In this document: positions 1 to 7,803 of the stretch, one piece after another
How the letters are laid out: the number at the start of each line of letters is the position of its first letter
How positions within the stretch are numbered: the stretch's first letter is position 1
From: DATJIG01 sp050260515
Lineage (GTDB): Bacteria; Pseudomonadota; Alphaproteobacteria; SMXQ01
Reading direction: 5' to 3'
DNA: 64,000 nucleotides
NCBI GenBank assembly: GCA_050260515.1
Contig: JBLNCI010000007.1
Span: 62,001-126,000 of the forward strand
Position numbers and translations under genes: made by a program
The notes under the pieces: model-generated
What the model was told of the DNA's origin: nothing
Databases searched by the model: none
Seen by the model: only the letters and a program-made list of their open reading frames with translations

Positions 1-49
1 CCTCGTTCACGCCCCTGGACTCCGCCCTGACCGACGCCGACGACGCTCC

Positions 50-1144
50 TCACTCGCCGTCGGCGACGAACCGCAGCGTGCGCTCACGCGCCTCATGGTC
101 GGTGAACTGCTGCGGCGGGGATTTCATGAAGTAGCTGGACGGACCGACCAGCGCTCCGCCGATGCCGCGGTCGAGCGCGAGCTTGGCGCAGCGCACCGCG
201 TCGATGACGACGCCGGCCGAGTTCGGCGAATCCCACACCTCGAGCTTCAGCTCGAGATTGAGCGGCACCCCGCCGAAGGTCGTTCCTTCCATGCGGATGT
301 AGCACCACTTGCGATCGGTGAGCCACGGCACGTGGTCGCTCGGGCCGACGTGGATGTCGTCGGCGGGCAGCGGCATGTCGAGCTGGCTGACGACCGACTG
401 CGTCTTCGAGATCTTCTTCGATTCGAGCCGCTCGCGCTCCAGCATGTTCTTGAAGTCGGCATTGCCGCCGAAGTTGAGCTGGTAGGTGCGGTCGAGGCGC
501 ACGCCACGTTCGCGGAACAGGTTCGCGAGCGCCCGGTGCACGATGGTCGCGCCGACCTGGCTCTTGATGTCGTCGCCGATCAACGGCAGCCCGCGTTCCT
601 CGAACTTGCGGCGCCAGTCGGCGTTGGACGCGATGAACACCGGGATGCAGTTGACGAACGCGCAGCCCGCCTCCAGCGCGCGCGAGGCGTACCACTCCGT
701 CGCCTGCTGCGATCCGACGGGAAGATAGGACACCAGCACGTCGGTGCGGCTGCGGGCGAGCACCTCGGCCACGTCCGCCGCCGGACGATCGGATTCCTCC
801 ACTTCGTCGCGCATGTAGCGACCGAGGCCGTCGAGCGTCGGTCCGCGATCGACCGTCACGCCGGTCGGCGGAACGTCGGCGAAGCGATGTGTGTTGTTCG
901 GCTTGGCGTAGATCGCCTCGGCCACGTCGCGGCCGACCTTCGAGGCGTTGATGTCGAACGCCGCCGAGACTCGCACGTCGCCGATGTGATAGCCGCCGAG
1001 ATCGGCGTTCATCAGCCCCGGCACGGGCTCGTTCGCCCGCGCTTGCGAGTAATAGGTGAGGCCCTGAACAAAGGATGAGGCGCAGTTTCCGACGCCAACG
1101 ATTCCGACACGAACCGTATTCGAGTGGAGAGCGGCTGCGTCCAT
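50..1144 (-). CDS. ino1: inositol-3-phosphate synthase
   Basis: Predicted to make 1L-myo-inositol 1-phosphate from glucose 6-phosphate with NAD as redox cofactor. The 364-residue product opens with an N-terminal Rossmann signature (GIVGVGNCASS) and carries family-typical stretches such as NFGGNADFKNM and SYFMKSPP near the end. The frame stays open about 20 residues further upstream, but the ATG at 1144 starts just before the Rossmann strand and fits the family best. A perfect EcfG-type promoter (1216-1240, minus strand) lies 72 bases upstream, so stress-induced expression is likely. The product could feed inositol lipids or a compatible solute; nothing in the window decides which. The family assignment is secure and the physiological role is inferred. 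Confidence 0.9.
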   Translation of the reverse strand: MDAAALHSNTVRVGIVGVGNCASSFVQGLTYYSQARANEPVPGLMNADLGGYHIGDVRVSAAFDINASKVGRDVAEAIYAKPNNTHRFADVPPTGVTVDRGPTLDGLGRYMRDEVEESDRPAADVAEVLARSRTDVLVSYLPVGSQQATEWYASRALEAGCAFVNCIPVFIASNADWRRKFEERGLPLIGDDIKSQVGATIVHRALANLFRERGVRLDRTYQLNFGGNADFKNMLERERLESKKISKTQSVVSQLDMPLPADDIHVGPSDHVPWLTDRKWCYIRMEGTTFGGVPLNLELKLEVWDSPNSAGVVIDAVRCAKLALDRGIGGALVGPSSYFMKSPPQQFTDHEARERTLRFVADGE

Positions 1145-1215
1145 CTTTCTTCCTGTTGCGCGACCGGGACCGGCGGGGCGCTTCGGGGCAGCCCTTCTGC
1201 CCACCGCCCCTCAAG

Positions 1216-1240
1216 AACGCAGCGGTCCGCCGTTTGTTCC
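1216..1240 (-). promoter_or_regulatory. EcfG-type promoter of the inositol-phosphate synthase gene
   Basis: Read on the minus strand this is GGAAC, 16 bases, CGTT, an exact match to the alphaproteobacterial general-stress sigma factor consensus. It points toward the inositol-phosphate synthase start 72 bases away. Activity is inferred. Confidence 0.65.
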
Positions 1241-1283
1241 GTGTCGCTTCGGCTTCGGCCAAGTTCGGCTCGCTCACGGCAGC

Positions 1284-1308
1284 GGAACGGAACCGCGCAC
1301 GGCGCGTT
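1284..1308 (+). promoter_or_regulatory. EcfG-type promoter of the ABC exporter gene
   Basis: GGAAC (1284-1288), 16 bases, CGTT (1305-1308), pointing toward the exporter start at 1400. It lies back to back with the minus-strand element at 1216-1240, so one short gap carries two divergent elements of the same type. Confidence 0.6.
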
Positions 1309-1399
1309 GGACCGAACGGACGGCAGCGCTCCCGCGCTTGCCCCGTTGCACCGTGGCGGCCCGAGCGGAGTCGTGGTGCGGTGTTCCGGACGGCGGCCA

Positions 1400-3187
1400 A
1401 TGGCTCACTCGCTGAAACGCGCTGGGCGCCTGCACCAGGCGATCCGCTTCGCTCTCCCGCAGCGCAAGGCGATCATTGCGATCCTCGCGCTCACGCTGGC
1501 GATGGGAGCGGCCAACGCCGCCGAGCCGCTCGCCCTCAAATACGTCTTCGACGAGCTCGCCGGCGAGCGCGTGATCGCCAACCTGCTCCGCGGCTTCGCG
1601 ATCCTCGCCGCGCTCGCGGTCCTCCGCGAGATCGCGCACGCGCTGTCCGACTGGCTGATGTGGCGCACGCGCATCGGCCTGCAGTACGCGCTGCTCGAGC
1701 AGACCGTCGGCAAGCTGCATCAGATGCCGCTCAGGGCCCAGCGCAGCGAAGGGGTCGGCGCGATCATGACCCGGCTCGATCGCAGCATTCAGGGCTTCGT
1801 CGGCGCGGTGACGCAGATCCTGTTCAACATCCTGCCGGCGATCGTCTTCCTCGCGATCTCGGTCACCATCATGATCCGCCTCGACTGGCGCCTTGCCCTG
1901 CTGGTGCTCCTGTTCGCGCCGATCCCGGCCATCATCGCCGTGTGGGCGGCCCCCGAGCAGACCCGGCGCGAGCGCACGCTGCTCGACCAGTGGGCCAAGA
2001 TCTATTCGCGCTTCAACGAGGTGCTGTCGGGAATCCTCATCGTCCGCAGCTTCGCCATGGAGGACGCGGAGAAGAACCGCTTCCTGCGCGACGTCGCGAC
2101 GGCCAACCAGGTGGTGGTGCGCGGGGTCGCCGTCGACGCGGGCTACGGCGCGACCAGCAACCTCGTCATCGCGCTCGCGCGGCTGTCCGCCATCGGACTC
2201 GGCGGCTATCTCGCCTATCTCGGCGAGATCACCATCGGGACGGTCATCGCCTTCCTCGGCTACGTCGGCGGACTGTTCGGGCCGGTGCAGGGCCTGAGCG
2301 GCATCTATCAGGTGGCGAGCCGCGCCTCCGTCTCGCTCGACGAGATCTTCCGCATCCTCGACATCCAGGAGTACCTCGGCGATTCGCCGCACGCCCAGGA
2401 CCTGCCGCACGTGCGCGGCGACGTCACCTTCGACAACGTCCATTTCCGCTACGAGCAGGGCGGCCGTCCGCTCCTCAACGGCATCGACCTCGACGTCGCG
2501 GCCGGCGAGACGGTCGCCATCGTCGGGCCGAGCGGCTCGGGCAAGACGACGCTGATGGCGCTGCTGATGCGGTTCTACGACCCCGAGCGCGGAGCGGTCT
2601 GCATCGACGGACGCGATCTCCGGACACTGCGGCAGAGCGCGATCCGCCGCCACATCGGCGTCGTGCTGCAGGACCCGCTGCTGTTCAACGACAGCATCCG
2701 CGCCAACATCGCCTACGGCCGGCCCAACGCCGCCATGGCCGAGATCGAGGCGGCGGCGCGGTCGGCCTACGCCCACGACTTTATCTCGCGGCTGCCCAAC
2801 GGCTACGAGACCGAGGTCGGCGAGCGCGGGTCCCTGCTGTCGGTCGGCGAGCGCCAGCGCATCACCATCGCCCGCGCCATCCTCAAGGACCCGAGCATCC
2901 TCGTGCTCGACGAGGCGACCTCGGCGCTCGACGCCGAATCCGAGGAGGCCGTGCAGAGCGCGATCGAAACGCTGATGCGCGGGCGGACGACCTTCGTCAT
3001 CGCCCACCGGCTCTCGACCGTGGTCAACGCCGACCGCATCATCGTGCTCAAGGAAGGCCGCATCATCGAAAGCGGAACCCACCGCGAGCTGCTCGCCCAG
3101 GGCGGCTACTACGCCTCGCTGGTTCAGCGCCAGCGTCGCGGCCTCATCGCCAACGACGTCGTCGAGTCCGCGCGGATGGCGGGGTAG
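1400..3187 (+). CDS. ABC exporter, fused permease and ATPase
   Basis: A half-transporter of 595 residues expected to dimerise in the inner membrane and export a lipid, glycan or small molecule. Residues about 20-300 form the six-helix ABC membrane domain. The ATPase follows, with Walker A GPSGSGKTT at 376-384, Walker B ILVLDEATSALD and the H-loop IAHRLST. The signature motif reads LSVGERQ (480-486), with valine where LSGGQ has its first glycine. Overall it resembles the MsbA/glucan-exporter group, but the substrate cannot be read from sequence. The ATG at 1400 was chosen; in-frame GTG codons at 1373 and 1376 are alternatives because no strong Shine-Dalgarno precedes 1400. An EcfG-type promoter lies upstream. 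Confidence 0.88.
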   Translation: MAHSLKRAGRLHQAIRFALPQRKAIIAILALTLAMGAANAAEPLALKYVFDELAGERVIANLLRGFAILAALAVLREIAHALSDWLMWRTRIGLQYALLEQTVGKLHQMPLRAQRSEGVGAIMTRLDRSIQGFVGAVTQILFNILPAIVFLAISVTIMIRLDWRLALLVLLFAPIPAIIAVWAAPEQTRRERTLLDQWAKIYSRFNEVLSGILIVRSFAMEDAEKNRFLRDVATANQVVVRGVAVDAGYGATSNLVIALARLSAIGLGGYLAYLGEITIGTVIAFLGYVGGLFGPVQGLSGIYQVASRASVSLDEIFRILDIQEYLGDSPHAQDLPHVRGDVTFDNVHFRYEQGGRPLLNGIDLDVAAGETVAIVGPSGSGKTTLMALLMRFYDPERGAVCIDGRDLRTLRQSAIRRHIGVVLQDPLLFNDSIRANIAYGRPNAAMAEIEAAARSAYAHDFISRLPNGYETEVGERGSLLSVGERQRITIARAILKDPSILVLDEATSALDAESEEAVQSAIETLMRGRTTFVIAHRLSTVVNADRIIVLKEGRIIESGTHRELLAQGGYYASLVQRQRRGLIANDVVESARMAG

Positions 3188-3257
3188 GCGCCGGCGCATC
3201 GGCACAGGTCCGCTAGAAGTGACACGGCCCGACACCGCTCCGTCGCGGCTCGTGGCG

Positions 3258-3282
3258 GGAACCTGCCATTCCCCATCCCGTT
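3258..3282 (+). promoter_or_regulatory. EcfG-type promoter of the glycine-zipper lipoprotein
   Basis: GGAAC (3258-3262), 16 bases, CGTT (3279-3282). Transcription would begin near 3289. That leaves no room for a ribosome site in front of the ATG at 3301 and favours the ATG at 3313. Confidence 0.65.
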
Positions 3283-3312
3283 CTTTCGGGGAGGACCATC
3301 ATGGAGGACGAA

Positions 3313-3564
3313 ATGACCCTACGACTCGTCACCATAGTCATCGGTTCGGTCGCCGCCCTCGGACTTTCGGCGTGCGGTGAGACGAAGCAGGACCGTGCGT
3401 TGAGCGGGGCCGCCATCGGCGCCGGCACCGGCGCCGCCGTCGGCGGATTGACCGGCGGCAGCGTGCTTGGCGGCGCGGCCTTGGGCGGCGCGGCCGGCGC
3501 GGCCGGTGGCTACTTCACCGACAAGAACGACGTGAACCTCGGCAAACCGGTCTGGAAGCGCTAA
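3313..3564 (+). CDS. glycine-zipper lipoprotein
   Basis: A small envelope lipoprotein of 83 residues. It has a short signal peptide with lipobox LSAC (Cys21) and then an alanine/glycine-rich stretch (about 30-70) with repeated GxxxG spacing, as in the glycine-zipper/17-kDa surface antigen group. Such segments insert into or pack against membranes. The exact role is unknown. The ATG at 3313 has GGAGG ten bases ahead and suits the predicted transcription start; an in-frame ATG at 3301 is the alternative. The upstream EcfG-type promoter suggests it is a stress-induced envelope protein. Confidence 0.8.
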   Translation: MTLRLVTIVIGSVAALGLSACGETKQDRALSGAAIGAGTGAAVGGLTGGSVLGGAALGGAAGAAGGYFTDKNDVNLGKPVWKR

Positions 3565-3583
3565 AGCGGTTCCAGAACGAAAG

Positions 3584-3617
3584 CGGCGGGACTGCCTTCG
3601 CGGCGGCCCGCCGTTTT
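3584..3617 (+). terminator. probable terminator after the lipoprotein gene
   Basis: CGGCGGG (3584-3590) pairs with CCCGCCG (3607-3613), followed directly by TTTT. The loop is 16 bases, so it is weaker than a classic intrinsic terminator. Confidence 0.5.
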
Positions 3618-3669
3618 CATGTCCGCGTGTCGGGATAGGTCGACCGACATCCTCGGCGCGCCCGCCAGG

Positions 3670-3808
3670 TGTCCCACGCGCGTTCCGCGCCGCGCGCTCC
3701 GTGGGACAGCAAATCCCGCGGAACTCCGCCAAAAAGTGCGAACTGTCCCACTGTCCCACACTGGGCATTTGGGACACCTGGGACAGTTGGGACACTTTTG
3801 CACAGGCG
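3670..3808. repeat. dispersed TGGGACA/TGTCCCA element, copy 1
   Basis: A 139-base intergenic element with a closely similar copy of the same length at 26947-27085. The right part (3701-3808) differs from copy 2 at about eleven positions. It holds TGTCCCA at 3670, 3744 and 3752 and TGGGACA at 3702, 3770, 3779 and 3788; the last three are spaced nine bases apart. AACTGTCCCA (3741-3750) can pair with TGGGACAGTT (3779-3788) around an inner TGTCCCA/TGGGACA pair, giving a long hairpin. I see no real reading frame in it. The stretch 3565-3994 otherwise holds only the terminator at 3584-3617. Confidence 0.8.
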
Positions 3809-3994
3809 GTGCCGGACGGCGCCGACCCGGCACTGCGGTTGCACGCGTCGACGACGGGTTTCGCGTCGCGCGGGCCCGCGCAGAGCGACGCCCGCTCCTT
3901 TGCCGCCCGCGCCTTTGCCGCCGCGCTGCGTGCCGTCTAGACTGCGCCGCCGCTTCGGACGAGCCCGATCGGCGAGAGCGCCAGGAACCGGTCA

Positions 3995-4726
3995 ATGCCC
4001 GCGGTCAGCATCATCACGCCCACCTTCGCGCGCGCGAAGTTCCACGAGCGCATCGCCGCGTGCGTGCGGGCACAGTCGTTCCGCGACATCGAGTGGCTGG
4101 TGCTGGACGACAGCCCCGAGCCGTCGCCGGTGCTGCGGAACGCGGGCGGCATCGTGAAGTACCGCCACACCACCGAGAAGCTGTCGGTCGGCGAGAAGCG
4201 CAACCGCCTCGTCGCCGAGGCCGCGGGCGACATCGTCGTCCACTTCGACGACGACGACTTCTACGCGCCGCACTACGTCGAGACCGTGGTCTCGGCGCTC
4301 GCCAACGAATCGCTCGACCTCCTGAACCTGCGCGGATTCTTCGTGCTCGACGAGCGCGCCGGATTCCTCGGCTACTGGAACCTGCTGCACAAGGGCGGGC
4401 TCCACTTCAAATGCAGCCCGCAGGGCGTCGAGCTGGTGAGCTTCTCGGAGGGCGCGCTCGACAAGAACCATCTCGGCTGGGGCTTCGGCTTCGCCTACCG
4501 CAAGGCGGTGTGGGACGCGATCAAGTTCCCGCACGTCAACTGGAACGAGGACGGCCAGTTCTCGCTCGCCGCCCAGGACCGCTTCCGCTGCGACGGCATC
4601 GTCGACGTGAGCGGCCTCGCGCTCCACGTCGTGCACCGGCAGAACTCGAGCACGTGCTTCGCCCAGTTCAACCTGCCGCCGTTCATGCTCGGCATGGTGT
4701 TCCCCGGCTACCGGTCGGTGGAGTAG
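3995..4726 (+). CDS. family 2 glycosyltransferase
   Basis: A GT-A fold sugar transferase of 243 residues. The N-terminus (SIITPTFARAKFHERI) is the usual nucleotide-binding strand and helix. A DDS segment follows around residue 30, and the metal-binding DxD region appears as HFDDDDFYAPHYVE near residue 85. There is no membrane segment, so it is probably cytoplasmic or membrane-associated. It stands alone between the repeat and a small lipoprotein, away from the main glycan cluster at 48-57 kb, so the acceptor is unknown. The start at 3995 directly precedes the conserved strand. Confidence 0.85.
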   Translation: MPAVSIITPTFARAKFHERIAACVRAQSFRDIEWLVLDDSPEPSPVLRNAGGIVKYRHTTEKLSVGEKRNRLVAEAAGDIVVHFDDDDFYAPHYVETVVSALANESLDLLNLRGFFVLDERAGFLGYWNLLHKGGLHFKCSPQGVELVSFSEGALDKNHLGWGFGFAYRKAVWDAIKFPHVNWNEDGQFSLAAQDRFRCDGIVDVSGLALHVVHRQNSSTCFAQFNLPPFMLGMVFPGYRSVE

Positions 4727-4758
4727 CGGGCAGCAATGCGCGCCGGCGCGACGGGCGG

Positions 4759-5067
4759 TTATTGGCGCACCGTCTCCGCCGCTACGCACCGGAATTGGAT
4801 TTCCGCCGATGCATATTGGGCCGGTGCGCCGTCTTGCGCCGTGCTACTCAGCGGAACGAGGACTTTGTTCCGATCAGAGCAAAACTGCGCCCCTTCTTTG
4901 TACAGTTGGGCTTTAACCGCGCTCCCGGAAAAGTCCATAGCGCCGCCAAGGCGACCGATCATGTAAGTATCGGGGCCAATCTGGACGACGCCGTTCGTCC
5001 CGGTATTCCCACACCCACTCAGAAGAAGGAAACCGAGCACACACGTCAGTGTGGCTGCACCCCGCAT
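4759..5067 (-). CDS. small putative lipoprotein
   Basis: 102 residues with a signal peptide ending in lipobox LSGC (Cys19), then a Gly/Thr-rich linker and a soluble part (about 28-102) containing two further cysteines. The ATG at 5067 was chosen because GGGGGAG lies just upstream and the signal peptide begins there. It lies downstream of tRNA-Leu on the same strand. I do not recognise the family. Codon use looks less G+C-biased than in its neighbours, which could reflect weak constraint or foreign origin. Confidence 0.65.
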   Translation of the reverse strand: MRGAATLTCVLGFLLLSGCGNTGTNGVVQIGPDTYMIGRLGGAMDFSGSAVKAQLYKEGAQFCSDRNKVLVPLSSTAQDGAPAQYASAEIQFRCVAAETVRQ

Positions 5068-5107
5068 TATCTCCCCCTGCGCCATTCCCTGCGCCGTTTC
5101 TTCTCAT

Positions 5108-5194
5108 TGGTGCCCCTGGCCGGAATCGAACCAGCACGCCCGTGAGGGCAACAGATTTTGAGTCTGCCGCGTCTACCAGTTCCGCCACAGGGGC
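5108..5194 (-). tRNA. tRNA-Leu(CAA)
   Basis: The minus strand folds as a class II tRNA with a long variable arm. Acceptor strands GCCCCTG and CAGGGGC pair perfectly, the anticodon stem-loop is GCAGA-CTCAAAA-TCTGT giving anticodon CAA, and the T-loop is TTCGATT in a GCTGG/CCGGC stem. The 3' CCA is encoded (5108-5110). Length is 87 bases with CCA. Confidence 0.95.
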
Positions 5195-5410
5195 ACCGGG
5201 GAAACAGGCCGCGCGATGATAGAGGGCGCGCCTGCGGGGTCAAGAGAATGGGTCGAGGGCGCGGGGCGCTCGTCGCGCGCGGCGATCGCCGCAGGTGCAG
5301 TTGACGGGATTCGGGGCCGCCCCCATCATGGCGCCCTCTTCCGCGGCGGCATCCCCGCGGCACGCAGACAGCACGAAGACAACCGAGACAACACACATGG
5401 GAGAAACGGA

Positions 5411-6412
5411 ATGCGCACTCACCTTCTCGCCACGCTGGCGGCAGCCGTGATCGGCGCCGGCGTCGTCGGCGGTCAGCCCGCGATGGCCCAGACCCACCTC
5501 GACATGATCGGGTTCGGCGGCGCGTCGAACCTGCCGATCTGGGTCGCCAAGGACAAGGGCCTGTTCGCGAAGGAAGGCCTCGACGTGAAGCTCGATCGCA
5601 CGCCCGGCTCGGTCGCGCAGATGCAGAACCTGATGGCCGGCAAGTATCAGGTCGCCTCCACCTCGATCGACAACATCGTCGCCTATCACGAGGGTCAGGG
5701 CGACGTGAAGATCGACAACTTCGACGTCGTCGCCGTCGCCGGCGTCCACTCCGGCCTCAACAGCGTCGTCGCCCGTCCCGAGATCAAGTCCTACAAGGAC
5801 ATCAAGGGGAAGGCCGTCGCCGTCGACGCGATGGGCACCGGCTACGCCTTCGTGCTGTTCAAGATCCTCGAGAAGAACGGCCTCAAGCTCAACCAGGATT
5901 ACTCGGCCGTCGCGGTCGGCGGCGGGCCCGAGCGTCTCGAGGCGCTGAAGTCGAACAAGGCGGTCGCGGCGGTGATGAGCGCGCCGAACGACATCGAAGC
6001 CAAGAACATGGGCTACAACATCCTGGCCGACGCCGCGGCCGAGCTCGGCGGCTACCAGGGATCGGCGTACGCGGTGCGTCGCGCGTGGGCGAAGGACCAC
6101 GAGAAGGAAGTGGTGGCCTGGCTGCGCGCGCTGGCCAACGCCCACGACTGGGTCTACGCCAACAAGGCCGGTTCGCTCGAGGTGCTGAAGTCGAACATCA
6201 AGGGCCTCAACGACGCGGACGCCGAGATCATCTACGCAAGCCTGACCACCGGCGCCGGCGGCCTCAACAAGAAGGCCGAGATCAACATGGCCGGCATGAA
6301 GACGGTTCTGGCGCTGCGCGGCGAGTACGCCGAGCCGAAGAAGACCCTCACCGACCCGAGCAAGTACATGGACCTGTCCTACCACCAGAAGGCGGTCGCC
6401 GGGACGAAGTAG
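5411..6412 (+). CDS. ABC transporter substrate-binding protein, NMT1/SsuA-like
   Basis: A periplasmic binding protein of 333 residues for a nitrate/sulfonate/taurine- or thiamine-precursor-type ABC importer. A signal peptide (1-about 27) ends AMA before Gln. The mature part starts with the family strand around SNLPIWVAKDKGLFAKEGLDV and has the KSYKDIKGKAVAVD segment. The true ligand cannot be read. It is an orphan: no permease or ATPase lies next to it, and the similar-class transporter at 60.9-64 kb lacks a binding protein in this window, but nothing shows that they work together. The ATG at 5411 matches the signal peptide; an ATG at 5397 is out of frame. Confidence 0.88.
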   Translation: MRTHLLATLAAAVIGAGVVGGQPAMAQTHLDMIGFGGASNLPIWVAKDKGLFAKEGLDVKLDRTPGSVAQMQNLMAGKYQVASTSIDNIVAYHEGQGDVKIDNFDVVAVAGVHSGLNSVVARPEIKSYKDIKGKAVAVDAMGTGYAFVLFKILEKNGLKLNQDYSAVAVGGGPERLEALKSNKAVAAVMSAPNDIEAKNMGYNILADAAAELGGYQGSAYAVRRAWAKDHEKEVVAWLRALANAHDWVYANKAGSLEVLKSNIKGLNDADAEIIYASLTTGAGGLNKKAEINMAGMKTVLALRGEYAEPKKTLTDPSKYMDLSYHQKAVAGTK

Positions 6413-6457
6413 AGCGGCGACGCCGCGCCGACGGGCGCGGCCTGCCGAGAGCGACGC

Positions 6458-6488
6458 GAGGCCCGGGGGTGTCCCGGGCCTCTTTTTT
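6458..6488 (+). terminator. intrinsic terminator after the binding-protein gene
   Basis: GAGGCCCGGG (6458-6467) pairs perfectly with CCCGGGCCTC (6473-6482), with a five-base loop, followed by six T. It is the clearest Rho-independent terminator in the window. Confidence 0.9.
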
Positions 6489-6572
6489 GTGAGCGGAAGC
6501 GGCCCGAGCCCCCTGTTTCTCACGCGTTTTTGCGCTGCGGGGGCGCGGTCGGGTCCCTATACTCCGCTCCCC

Positions 6573-7193
6573 GTGACCCAATCCCGAACCGCCCAGCCGC
6601 CGAAGCAGACCGTCATCCGTCGCGTCTACGACTGGACGATCGCGCTGTCCGGCAAGAGGCACGCGGAGCAGGCGCTGTTCTGGGTCGCGTTCGCCGAAAG
6701 CTCGTTCTTCCCGCTGCCGCCGGACCTGCTCCTCGTGCCGATGACGCTGGCGGCGCGGCACCGCGCGTGGCGCTACGCGACGATCTGCACGCTCGCGTCC
6801 GTGCTGGGCGGGATCGTCGGCTGGGGCATCGGCTATTTCCTGCTCGAGGCGATCGGGCGGCCGATCCTCCGCTTCTATGCCGCGCTCGATCAGTACGAGG
6901 AGCTGCGCCACCTGTTCGACCACTGGGGCTTCTGGATCATCCTCATCAAGGGGATGACGCCGGTGCCGTACAAGCTGGTGACGATCACCGCCGGCGCGCT
7001 GCACTTCAATCTCGTGCTGTTCGTCATCGCCTCGATCGGCTCGCGCGCGATGCGCTTCTTCCTCGTCGCCGGTCTGCTCTGGCGCTACGGCGCGCCTGTG
7101 CAGGCGTTCGTCGAGAAGCGTCTCGAGGTGGTGACCTTCGGATTCCTCGCCGTCGTCGTGGGCGGCTTTGTGGTCTTCCGGTATCTCGTCTAG
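6573..7193 (+). CDS. YqaA-like (DedA/VTT superfamily) membrane protein
   Basis: An inner-membrane protein of 206 residues related to YqaA and the wider SNARE-associated/VTT (DedA-like) superfamily. Hydrophobic segments cover about 35-55, 70-95, 130-160 and 180-203. The conserved core KGMTPVPYKLVTITAG (about 130-145) carries the polar and proline residues typical of the family re-entrant helix. The cellular role of YqaA proteins is unclear; relatives act in lipid handling and membrane homeostasis. The GTG at 6573 was chosen because an upstream in-frame GTG lies within the terminator at 6458-6488. dsbB begins 47 bases downstream. Confidence 0.8.
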   Translation: MTQSRTAQPPKQTVIRRVYDWTIALSGKRHAEQALFWVAFAESSFFPLPPDLLLVPMTLAARHRAWRYATICTLASVLGGIVGWGIGYFLLEAIGRPILRFYAALDQYEELRHLFDHWGFWIILIKGMTPVPYKLVTITAGALHFNLVLFVIASIGSRAMRFFLVAGLLWRYGAPVQAFVEKRLEVVTFGFLAVVVGGFVVFRYLV

Positions 7194-7239
7194 AGTTCGG
7201 CCGGATCTCTCACCACTCCGCGCTCCGACCACCCGGACC

Positions 7240-7803
7240 ATGACCTCCGCGCTTCCCGATCCGGCCCAGAACCCGGCCGCAACCTTCCTCGCGTTCCTGC
7301 TGGCGAGCGTCGCGGCGCTCGCCGGGGTGTTCGTGTTCCAGTTCGGAGTGGGATTGATCCCGTGCGAGCTGTGCCTGTGGCAGCGGCTGCCGCATGCGCT
7401 CGCCATCCTGCTCGCCGGGGTGGCCGCCGGCCAGGCGCGCGCGGCGCAGAGGATGATCTTCCCCGACCGGGCGATGCCGTGGGGCACGCTCTCCGCCATC
7501 GCCGCCCTGCTCGCGCTCGATCATCTTGCCGGAGCGGGGCTCGCCGCGTTCCACATCGGCGTCGAGCAGCACTGGTGGGCGGGGACCGAGGCCTGCACCG
7601 GCGCGGCCCCGGCGGGGCTCAGCGTCGAGGAGCTGCGCGCCCGCCTCCTCGACACGCCGCCTGCGCGCTGCGACCAGGTCGCGTGGTCGCTGTTCGGGAT
7701 CTCGCTCGCGGGATTCAACTTCCTGCTGTCGGTCGCGCTCTCGGCGGCCGCGGCCTGGAGTTTCCTTCGGTTGCGTCGCCGTTCCGCGGAGCGCCGGCCA
7801 TGA
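7240..7803 (+). CDS. dsbB: disulfide bond formation protein B
   Basis: A quinone-linked oxidase of 187 residues in the inner membrane that would reoxidise periplasmic DsbA. It has four hydrophobic helices. The first redox pair CELC (Cys42, Cys45) sits at the membrane edge and the second pair is Cys119 and Cys144 in the large periplasmic loop, as in the family. Its stop overlaps the start of coq7 (ATGA, 7800-7803), so the two are probably translationally coupled. The pairing makes sense because coq7 helps make the ubiquinone that DsbB reduces. Confidence 0.9.
   Translation: MTSALPDPAQNPAATFLAFLLASVAALAGVFVFQFGVGLIPCELCLWQRLPHALAILLAGVAAGQARAAQRMIFPDRAMPWGTLSAIAALLALDHLAGAGLAAFHIGVEQHWWAGTEACTGAAPAGLSVEELRARLLDTPPARCDQVAWSLFGISLAGFNFLLSVALSAAAAWSFLRLRRRSAERRP

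Noticed and set aside
3670..3808. CRISPR-like array from the TGGGACA repeats
   Set aside because: Repeats are seven bases, occur in both orientations and are spaced eight to nine bases apart, with no unique spacers and no cas genes.
5195..5410. Integration site at tRNA-Leu
   Set aside because: No direct repeat of the tRNA end and no integrase nearby; flanking genes are ordinary.
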